NCBI GenBank assembly: GCA_046263255.1
Contig: JBHELD010000046.1
Coordinates: 1 to 20,660 of the forward strand
Length of the DNA stretch: 20,660 nucleotides
Source of the DNA: JALZEG01 sp046263255
Lineage (GTDB): Bacteria; Actinomycetota; CADDZG01; WHSQ01
Direction of reading: 5' to 3'
Made by a program: the position numbers and the translations under genes. Positions 5,909 through 13,053 of this stretch are shown piece by piece (the first letter of the stretch is position 1; each line of letters starts with the position of its first letter). Under the pieces are notes generated by a model. It made no database searches, had not been told where the DNA came from, and saw nothing but the letters and a program-made list of their open reading frames with translations.

Positions 5909-6597
5909 GCAAGCCGTCGGGCAAGATCGTCAGCGACGACGCCATCCGCGTCCTGATCGTGGACGACCACGCGCTCTTCCGCAGGGGGCTCCAGATGGTC
6001 CTCGAGGGCGAGTCCGACATCGACGTCGTCGGCGAGGCGTCGGACGGCCACGAGGCGGTCGAGCGCGCCGAGGCGACGACCCCCGACGTCGTGCTGATGG
6101 ACGTGCGGATGCCGAAGAGGTCGGGGATCGAAGCGACGCGCACGATCAAGGACACGCTTCCGTCGACGAAGATCCTGATGCTCACGATCTCGGACGAGGA
6201 AGCCGACCTCTACGAGGCGATCAAGGCCGGCGCGTCGGGTTACCTCCTGAAGGAGATCTCGATCGAGGAGGTCGCGAGCGCCGTTCGCCAGGTCCAGGCC
6301 GGCCAGTCGCTGATCTCCCCGTCGATGGCGAGCAAGCTCCTGAACGAGTTCGCGGCGATGGTCAAGCGGCGCGACGAGCGCACGCAGGTGCCCGGCCCCC
6401 GGCTGACCGAGCGGGAGCTCGAGGTCCTGAAGCTCGTGGCGAAGGGCATGAACAACCGCGACATCGGCGCCGAGCTCTTCATCTCGGAGAACACCGTCAA
6501 GAACCACGTCCGCAACATCCTCGAGAAGCTCCACCTCCACTCGCGCATGGAGGCGGTCGTCTACGCGGTGCGGGAGAAGCTGCTCGACATCAAATAG
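5905..6597 (+). CDS. NarL/LuxR-type DNA-binding response regulator (orphan)
   Basis: 230 residues from the GTG at 5905. The receiver domain (about residues 15-130) has the acidic pair D20/D21, the phosphoacceptor D66 in VVLMDVRMP, T94 and K116. A linker leads to a LuxR-type helix-turn-helix (about 167-228: LTERELEVLKLVAKG...NTVKNHVRNILEKL). The protein should be phosphorylated at Asp66 by a histidine kinase and bind DNA as a dimer. The GTG start is preferred because GGGAGGGGG lies about 5 nt upstream and residues before it are not family-like, although the frame stays open to 5806. No histidine kinase is adjacent. In the actinobacterial order known to me this slot between comF and secA usually holds hpf. 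Target genes are unknown. Confidence 0.93.
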   Translation: MSKPSGKIVSDDAIRVLIVDDHALFRRGLQMVLEGESDIDVVGEASDGHEAVERAEATTPDVVLMDVRMPKRSGIEATRTIKDTLPSTKILMLTISDEEADLYEAIKAGASGYLLKEISIEEVASAVRQVQAGQSLISPSMASKLLNEFAAMVKRRDERTQVPGPRLTERELEVLKLVAKGMNNRDIGAELFISENTVKNHVRNILEKLHLHSRMEAVVYAVREKLLDIK

Positions 6598-6647
6598 CGC
6601 CCGACTCCGGGGGGGCCTCCGCGGGTCGGCTAGCTTGCCACCGCGGG

Positions 6648-6653
6648 GATAAT
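6648..6653 (+). promoter_or_regulatory. Candidate -10 hexamer (GATAAT) just upstream of secA
   Basis: GATAAT matches five of six bases of the consensus -10 and lies 9 nt before the secA ATG, which would place the transcript start at or within about 2 nt of the start codon. No matching -35 is apparent. Confidence 0.3.
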
Positions 6654-6662
6654 GGACGGCCT

Positions 6663-9422
6663 ATGAGCATCATCAAGAAGGTCCTTGCCGCCGGGGAGGG
6701 TAAGAAGCTCAAGGCCCTCCAGGCGATCGTTCCCCGCGTCAACTCCCTCGAGGAGGAGACCGAGCGCCTCGACGACGCCGCCCTACGGGCTCGGACGGCC
6801 GAGTTCAGGGAGCGGATCGAGCGCGGCGAGACCCTCGACGACCTCCTGCCGGAGGCGTTCGCCGCGGTGCGTGAGGCGGCCAAGCGCGTGATCGGTCAGC
6901 GCCACTTCGACGTCCAGCTCATGGGCGGCGGAGCGCTTCACCAGGGCTGGATCGCCGAGATGAAGACGGGTGAGGGCAAGACGCTCACGGCGACTCTCGC
7001 CGTGTACCTCAACGCGCTGCCCGGTCACGGCGTCCACGTCGTCACCGTCAACGACTACCTCGCCAAGCGGGACTCCGAATGGATGGGGCAGATCTACCGG
7101 TTCCTCGGCATGCAGACGGGTCTCATCCAGGCGCAGATGTCGCCGGCGGAGCGACGCCCCGCATACCGCGCCGACATCACCTACGGCACGAACAACGAGT
7201 TCGGCTTCGACTACCTCCGCGACAACATGGTCACCGAGCGGGAGCGGATGGTGCAGCGCGGCCACCACTTCGCGGTCGTCGACGAGGTCGACTCGATCCT
7301 GGTCGACGAGGCGCGCACGCCGCTGATCATCTCGGGCGCGGTTCAAGAGAACAACAAGTGGTACGTGCAGTTCGCCCGCATCGGGCCGCGCCTGCAGCGC
7401 GACGTCCACTACGAGGTCGACGAGAAGAAGCACACCGTCGCGGTGACCGAGGAAGGCGTCGCCCGGGTCGAGGAGATCCTCGGCGTCGAGAACCTCTACG
7501 ACCACGTGAACGTCGATCTCGTCCACCACCTGCAGGCCTCGCTGAAGGCGAAGGAGCTCTACAAGCTCGACGTGCAGTACGTGGTGAAGGACGGCGAGGT
7601 CTTGATCGTCGACGAGTTCACCGGGCGCATCCTTCCCGGCCGGAGGTACTCCGAAGGGCTCCACCAGGCGATCGAGGCGAAGGAGGGCGTCCGGATCAAG
7701 GAGGAGAACCAGACGCTCGCGACGATCACCCTCCAGAACTACTTCCGTATGTACGACAAGCTCGCCGGGATGACCGGGACCGCGCAGACGGAGGCGGCCG
7801 AGTTCGGTCACATCTACAAGCTCGAGGTCGCGCCGGTCCCCACGAACCGCCCGATGGTCCGCGCCGACGAGCAGGACCTCATCTACAAGACGGCGGAAGC
7901 GAAGTGGAACGCGGTCGCCGACGACGTCGCCAAGCGCTACGAGGCGGGGCAGCCCGTCCTGATAGGAACCGTCTCGATCGAGAAGTCCGAGCACCTCTCG
8001 CGGATCCTGCAGAAGCGCGGCGTCCCCCACAGCGTCTTGAACGCGAAGCACCACGAGAAGGAGGCCAGCATCGTCGCGCAGGCGGGACGCCTGCACGCGG
8101 TGACGGTCGCGACGAACATGGCCGGGCGCGGCGTCGACATCCTCCTCGGCGGCAACCCCGAGGGCATGGCGCGCGCGGAGATGCAGGCCGCGGGTTGGGA
8201 CAACGACGCCTACCTGCTGGCGGAGTATCCCCCGGACGAGATGGCCGAGTACGAGTCGCAGTTCACCCCGCTGTTCGAGCGCTACAAGACGCAGTGCGCG
8301 GCCGAGCACGAGAAGGTCGTCGGCGTCGGCGGTCTCTACGTTCTCGGAACCGAACGTCACGACTCGCGTCGTATCGACAACCAGCTTCGCGCCCGGTCCG
8401 GCAGACAGGGCGAACCCGGCGAAAGCCGCTTCTACCTCTCGCTCGAGGACGACCTCATGCGTCTGTTCGCGTCCGACCGCATCGCCGGGATGATGGACCG
8501 GCTGAAGATCCCCGACGACGTGCCGATCGAGGCCAAGATCGTGAGCAAGGCCATCGAGCGGGCCCAGACGCAGGTCGAGGGCATGAACTTCGAGATCCGC
8601 AAGAACGTCCTCAAGTACGACGAGGTCATGGACAAGCAGCGCCAGGTCATCTACTCGGAGCGCCGCAAGATCCTCGAGGGCGAGGACCTCGGCGACCAGA
8701 CCTTCGACCTCATCACGGACGTGGTGGAGGCCGCGGTCGCGGAGAACGCGAACCCCGAACTCGACCCCGAGGAGTGGGACTGGGACGCGCTGTTCCACCG
8801 GGCGCGCGAGATCTTCCCGACGTCGCTGAAGCCTGGCGACTTCGACGTGCAGAGCATGACGTACCAGGAGGTCGTGGACTCGTTCCTCAACGACGCCGTG
8901 CGCGTCTACCACCAGCGCGAGCAGGAGCTCGGCGAGGAGCAGATGCGCGAGATCGAGCGGCTCGTCCTCCTGTCCGTCATCGACAACCGCTGGCGCGAGC
9001 ACCTGTACGAGATGGACTACCTGCAGGAGGGCATCGGCCTCCGCGCGATGGCGCAGAAGGATCCGCTCGTCGAATACCAGCGCGAGGGATACGAGATGTT
9101 CCACTCGATGCAGGCGACGATCAAGGAGGACTTCGCGCGGTACGTCTTCCACGTCGAAGCCGTCCGCGAGGACCAGCAGCGACGTGCCGAGCCGACCCGG
9201 GTGCGCGAGGAGCGCCGGCAGATCCCCATGGCGGCGATGCCGGCCGCGCCTCCTGCGGAGGCCGGGAACGGTCAGGCGGCGGGGCCGCAGGGCGAGCCGC
9301 AGCCGGTCGCGATCGAGCAGGCGGTCTCGGAGAAGATCCCCCGGAACGCTCCGTGCCCGTGCGGCAGCGGCAAGAAGTACAAGCAATGTCACGGCCGCCC
9401 GGGCGTGGCCGGCCTGGCGTAG
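6663..9422 (+). CDS. secA: SecA, preprotein translocase ATPase
   Basis: 919 residues, full length. SecA drives secreted proteins through SecYEG by ATP hydrolysis at the cytoplasmic membrane. Walker A is MKTGEGKT at 100-107, Walker B is DEVDSIL at 207-213, followed by VDEARTPLIISG. The preprotein-binding and helical wing/scaffold regions follow, including GRQGEPGESRFYLSLEDDLMRLF in the second nucleotide-binding fold. The C-terminus carries an Ala/Pro/Gln-rich linker and a complete zinc-binding SEC-C motif, C898-x-C900-x8-C909-H910. The gene is probably the housekeeping secA1. The secreted proteins encoded here have Sec-type signal peptides and are plausible clients. A GATAAT sequence (6648-6653) ends 9 nt before the ATG and no strong ribosome-binding site is present, so the mRNA may be leaderless. 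Confidence 0.97.
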   Translation: MSIIKKVLAAGEGKKLKALQAIVPRVNSLEEETERLDDAALRARTAEFRERIERGETLDDLLPEAFAAVREAAKRVIGQRHFDVQLMGGGALHQGWIAEMKTGEGKTLTATLAVYLNALPGHGVHVVTVNDYLAKRDSEWMGQIYRFLGMQTGLIQAQMSPAERRPAYRADITYGTNNEFGFDYLRDNMVTERERMVQRGHHFAVVDEVDSILVDEARTPLIISGAVQENNKWYVQFARIGPRLQRDVHYEVDEKKHTVAVTEEGVARVEEILGVENLYDHVNVDLVHHLQASLKAKELYKLDVQYVVKDGEVLIVDEFTGRILPGRRYSEGLHQAIEAKEGVRIKEENQTLATITLQNYFRMYDKLAGMTGTAQTEAAEFGHIYKLEVAPVPTNRPMVRADEQDLIYKTAEAKWNAVADDVAKRYEAGQPVLIGTVSIEKSEHLSRILQKRGVPHSVLNAKHHEKEASIVAQAGRLHAVTVATNMAGRGVDILLGGNPEGMARAEMQAAGWDNDAYLLAEYPPDEMAEYESQFTPLFERYKTQCAAEHEKVVGVGGLYVLGTERHDSRRIDNQLRARSGRQGEPGESRFYLSLEDDLMRLFASDRIAGMMDRLKIPDDVPIEAKIVSKAIERAQTQVEGMNFEIRKNVLKYDEVMDKQRQVIYSERRKILEGEDLGDQTFDLITDVVEAAVAENANPELDPEEWDWDALFHRAREIFPTSLKPGDFDVQSMTYQEVVDSFLNDAVRVYHQREQELGEEQMREIERLVLLSVIDNRWREHLYEMDYLQEGIGLRAMAQKDPLVEYQREGYEMFHSMQATIKEDFARYVFHVEAVREDQQRRAEPTRVREERRQIPMAAMPAAPPAEAGNGQAAGPQGEPQPVAIEQAVSEKIPRNAPCPCGSGKKYKQCHGRPGVAGLA

Positions 9423-9495
9423 CGGCCCGCGTTTCCCGGGGCTACCCGAAATACCACCGAAAGGGGCTAGAAGTCGCGGCCGAATGTAACTAAGG

Positions 9496-9573
9496 TACGG
9501 ACCGTAATTCGATGCACGTGGCCCTCAGGTCGCGGCTCGGAGCGACCGAATAGCCGGTAGCGGAAAAACCGGC
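9496..9573 (+). promoter_or_regulatory. Structured leader upstream of the giant surface-protein gene
   Basis: Within the 178-bp gap 9423-9600 are three inverted repeats in series: TACGG-A-CCGTA (9496-9506), GGTCGC/GCGACC around 8 nt (9528-9547), and GCCGGT/ACCGGC around 9 nt (9553-9573). A purine-rich GAAAAGGGG ribosome-binding region (9582-9590) follows, 10 nt before the ATG. The order suggests a dyad operator or start region and then two RNA hairpins. I could not match it to the conserved bases of the cyclic-di-GMP or cyclic-di-AMP riboswitches. No promoter could be assigned. Confidence 0.35.
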
Positions 9574-9600
9574 GAAATAGCGAAAAGGGGCCATTGTCTA

Positions 9601-12600
9601 ATGCGCAACGTCCTGTTTGGCTTTCGAACTACCTTGGACTCCAGGCGGGCGTTCCGGCTGAACCCGGCCGTCGCGACAGCGGCGGCCTTCGCCGCGCTCG
9701 CCGCCGGATCGCTGAGCATCTCGGCGACGACGACGGCCCACCGCTCCCAGATCCCGGCCGCGTGCCACAACGACAATGACGCGATCGTCGGCACCAAGGA
9801 CGAGGACAGGCTGAAGGGCACCCCCGGCGACGACGTGATCATCGGCCGCGCCTGCGACGACGTCATCGACGGCAAGGGCGGCAATGACATCATCTGCGGC
9901 CGCGGCGGAGACGACGTCATCAAAGGCGGCAACGGCAACGACACCGTCCTCGGCGGCAAGGGCGACGACGAGCTCCGCGGCGGGCCCGGCGACGACGTCC
10001 TGATCGGCGGCGCCGACGTCGACGTGATCTTCGGCGGCCAGGGCACGGACGACTGCGACGGCGAGCAGGAGAACGAGTGCGAGGAGCCGGCCACACCGAC
10101 TCCTTCCCCGACGGCCAGCCCGACCCCCACGCCGACGACCTCGCCGTCACCGACGCCGACGCCTCCGACGAACCCGCCCCAGAACATGAAGCCGGTCGCC
10201 GCGGACGACAACTACCAGACGGACGAGGACCAGACGCTGAACGTTCCGGCGCCGGGCGTGCTGGCGAACGACTCCGACCCCGAGAACAACCTGGACCATG
10301 CCGTGCTTTTGACGAACGCGCTCAACGGCGACGTCACCCTGAACGCGAACGGGTCGTTCACGTACGACCCCGATCCCGACTTCAACGGCGTCGACTCGTT
10401 CACGTACGCGGCACACGACGGGGCGCAGCAGAGCGATCCCGGCACCGTCACTATCGACGTCGACCCCATCGCGGACGCGCCGAACGCGATCGCGCAGAGC
10501 GTCTCGACCAACGAGGACGACTTCGAGGTCGTCACCCTCTCGGGCAGCGATCCCGACGGCACCACGCCTTCCGTGTTCAAGATCACGTCGGTTCCCACGA
10601 ACGGGGACGTGCGCGACGGGTCGGGCCTCGGCGGGACGCTGATCGGAGCGGGCGACGTCCCGTACACGCTCTCCGGAAACACCGTCACGTACGTCCCGGA
10701 CCCGAACTACTTCGGCTCCGACTCCTTCGACTTCAAGACCAACGACGGCGCCCTGGACTCGGGTCCCGCGCCGATCGAGGTGACGGTCCTTCCGGTCAAC
10801 GACGCGCCGAGCGACGTCTCGCTGTCGAACAACTCCGTCGACGAGGAGCTGCCCGCCGGCACCACCGTCGGGAACCTCTCGGCGAACGATCCCGATCCGG
10901 GCGACACGCACTCGTTCACGCTCGCCTCGGGTGCGGGCGACGCCGACAACGCGAGGTTCACGATCGCGAACGGCGTCCTGAAGACCGCCGAGGTGTTCGA
11001 CTTCGAGACCCAGGGCCCGTTCTCGATCCGCGTGCGCGCGCAGGACGGATCCGCAGCAGCCTTCGAGAAGCAGTTCGCGGTGACGATCAACAACGTGAAC
11101 GACACACCGGTCGTTACCGGCGGCACGTTCTCGCTGCCCGAGAACAGCCCGAACGGCACGTCCGTCGGCACGCCTACGGTCAACGACCAGGACGCCGGAC
11201 AGACCCACACGTGGTCGATCACCGGTGGGAACTCCGGGAGCGCCTTCGCGATCAACGCGTCGACCGGCGAGATCACGGTCGCCGACACCAACGAGCTCGA
11301 CTTCGAGAACGTGCAGCAGTGGGTGCTGACCGTGAGGGCCGAGGACGACGGGTCGCCCGCGAAGGACGATTCCGGCACCGTTACGGTCGACCTGACGAAC
11401 GTGAACGAGGCCCCCACGGACATCCAGCTCGACAACTCCTCGGTCGCGGAGAACGAGCCCGCCGGCACAGCCGTCGGCGTTCTGACCCCGAGCGACCCCG
11501 ACGCGGGGGATTCCCACAGCTTCAGCCTCGTCTCCGGGACGGGCGACGGGGACAACGGGAAGTTCCAGATCGACAACGGCGTCCTCGAGACCGCGCAGTC
11601 GTTCGACTTCGAGACGCAGGGGCCGTTCTCGGTCCGGGTCCAGACGAAGGACGCCGGGAACCTGACGTACGAGGAGGTCTTCTCGATCTCCGTGACCGGC
11701 GCCAACGACGCTCCCGTCGTGAGCCCGGCGACGGTCTCGCTCGACGAGAACAGCGCGAACGGCACCGCCGTCCACACCGTCAACGCCACCGACGAGGACC
11801 AGCCGGCGCAGAGCCTCACGTACTCGATCACCGGCGGCAACGCGCTCGGCGCCTTCCAGATCGGCTCGAACACGGGCGCCATCACGGTCGCCGACACGTC
11901 GGACCTCGACTACGAGACGAACCCGACGTTCAACCTGACCGTGAAGGCCGAGGACGACGGGTCGCCGGTGGAGGACGACTCGGACACGATCACGATCAAC
12001 CTCAACGACCTGAACGAGGCACCGGTCGTGAACGCCGCGACGCTGTCGCTCGCCGAGAACTCCCCCAACGGCACCTCCGTGGGCACGGCGACGTTCACCG
12101 ATCAGGATGCCGGCCAGACGCACACGTTCGCGATCACCGGCGGCAACACCGGAGGCGCGTTCCAGATCAACCCCGGCACCGGCGAGATCACCGTCGCCGA
12201 CACGAGCGACGTCGACTTCGAGACGAACCCGACGTTCAACCTCACCGTCGAGGTGACCGACGACGGGTCGCCGAACCAGAGCGGGTCGAACACCGTCACG
12301 GTCAACCTGACGAACGTCAACGAGAGCCCGACCGACATCTTCCTGAACGACACGTCCGTCGCGGAGAACGCGTCGATAAACACCGTCGTCGGGACGATCT
12401 CGGGCAGCGACCCCGACGCCGGGGACTCGGGGAACCTGGTCTTCAGCTTCGCCTCGGGCACGGGAGACACCGACAACGCGCGGTTCAACATCGGCCCGTC
12501 GAACTCGCTGCGCACCTCCGAGGTCTTCGACAAGGAGACCCAGGGCCCGTTCTCGATCAGGCTCCGCGCCACCGACGGCGGGAACCTTCAGTTCGACGAG

Positions 12601-13053
12601 GTCTTCTCGATCACGATCGACGACGTCAACGAGCCGCCCGACGTGAACGCCGACACGTTCACGATCGCCGAGAACAGTGCCAACGGCACGTCGGTCGGGA
12701 CCGCGACCTTCACCGACCCCGACGCGGGTCAGACCCACTCCTTCTCGATCACCGGCGGGAACACCGGCGGCGCGTTCCAGATCGACTCGAGCACCGGCGC
12801 CATCACCGTCGCCGACGCGAACGACCTCGACTTCGAGACGAACCCGACGTTCGGGCTGACCGTTCAGGTCACAGACAACGGGACGCCGCAGCTGAGCGAC
12901 AGCGACACGATCACGGTCGACCTGACCGACGTCAACGACGCGCCGAAGGTGGACGCCGCTACCTTCTCCATTGCGGAGAACAGCGCGAACGGCACCTCTG
13001 TCGGCACGGCCACGGCGACAGACCAGGACAGCCCGGCCCAGACGCTGACGTAG
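9601..13053 (+). CDS. Giant RTX-cadherin surface protein, 5' part (ends at in-frame TAG)
   Basis: 1150 codons before a TAG at 13051-13053; the same frame then continues to 17415. A long basic N-region and hydrophobic segment (residues 24-45) look like a Sec signal peptide. Residues about 61-150 are hemolysin-type RTX repeats (GGxGxDxUx, for example GGNGNDTVLGGKGDDEL) with additional cysteines at 85, 99 and 152. A Pro/Thr/Ser linker spans 163-194. From about 198 come cadherin/Ig-like domains: two VCBS/Ig-like, then eight ~100-residue cadherin-type repeats with DxNDxxP-like junctions (VNDAP, VNEAP) and acidic calcium sites. The stop falls in the tenth domain, at LT-stop-AITGGN, where sister repeats have LTYSITGGN or HTFAITGGN. 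Likely an extracellular adhesin or surface-layer component; no catalytic domain is visible. Confidence 0.88.
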   Translation: MRNVLFGFRTTLDSRRAFRLNPAVATAAAFAALAAGSLSISATTTAHRSQIPAACHNDNDAIVGTKDEDRLKGTPGDDVIIGRACDDVIDGKGGNDIICGRGGDDVIKGGNGNDTVLGGKGDDELRGGPGDDVLIGGADVDVIFGGQGTDDCDGEQENECEEPATPTPSPTASPTPTPTTSPSPTPTPPTNPPQNMKPVAADDNYQTDEDQTLNVPAPGVLANDSDPENNLDHAVLLTNALNGDVTLNANGSFTYDPDPDFNGVDSFTYAAHDGAQQSDPGTVTIDVDPIADAPNAIAQSVSTNEDDFEVVTLSGSDPDGTTPSVFKITSVPTNGDVRDGSGLGGTLIGAGDVPYTLSGNTVTYVPDPNYFGSDSFDFKTNDGALDSGPAPIEVTVLPVNDAPSDVSLSNNSVDEELPAGTTVGNLSANDPDPGDTHSFTLASGAGDADNARFTIANGVLKTAEVFDFETQGPFSIRVRAQDGSAAAFEKQFAVTINNVNDTPVVTGGTFSLPENSPNGTSVGTPTVNDQDAGQTHTWSITGGNSGSAFAINASTGEITVADTNELDFENVQQWVLTVRAEDDGSPAKDDSGTVTVDLTNVNEAPTDIQLDNSSVAENEPAGTAVGVLTPSDPDAGDSHSFSLVSGTGDGDNGKFQIDNGVLETAQSFDFETQGPFSVRVQTKDAGNLTYEEVFSISVTGANDAPVVSPATVSLDENSANGTAVHTVNATDEDQPAQSLTYSITGGNALGAFQIGSNTGAITVADTSDLDYETNPTFNLTVKAEDDGSPVEDDSDTITINLNDLNEAPVVNAATLSLAENSPNGTSVGTATFTDQDAGQTHTFAITGGNTGGAFQINPGTGEITVADTSDVDFETNPTFNLTVEVTDDGSPNQSGSNTVTVNLTNVNESPTDIFLNDTSVAENASINTVVGTISGSDPDAGDSGNLVFSFASGTGDTDNARFNIGPSNSLRTSEVFDKETQGPFSIRLRATDGGNLQFDEVFSITIDDVNEPPDVNADTFTIAENSANGTSVGTATFTDPDAGQTHSFSITGGNTGGAFQIDSSTGAITVADANDLDFETNPTFGLTVQVTDNGTPQLSDSDTITVDLTDVNDAPKVDAATFSIAENSANGTSVGTATATDQDSPAQTLT
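13051..13053 (+). other. In-frame TAG interrupting the giant gene
   Basis: Codon 1151 of the 2604-codon frame. The aligned sister repeat at 11820 has TAC (Tyr) followed by TCGATCACC, so a single TAC-to-TAG change explains it. Coding-quality sequence continues in the same frame immediately after. TAG ends at least seven other genes in this window, so genome-wide amber recoding is not an explanation. Confidence 0.9.

Noticed and set aside
6783..9392. An 869-codon minus-strand frame opposite secA
   Set aside because: Antisense shadow of a fully recognisable SecA, with Val/Asp/Arg/Leu bias and no motifs.
9423..9600. Cyclic-di-GMP or cyclic-di-AMP riboswitch
   Set aside because: The tandem hairpins and a GGTAGC element recall parts of the GEMM class, but the conserved GCAAA-type 5' segment is absent, so I do not assign a class.
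13051..13053. Amber codon reassigned to an amino acid genome-wide
   Set aside because: TAG terminates whiB, manB, the response regulator, secA, two tail-collar genes and the DUF6916-like gene in this same window.
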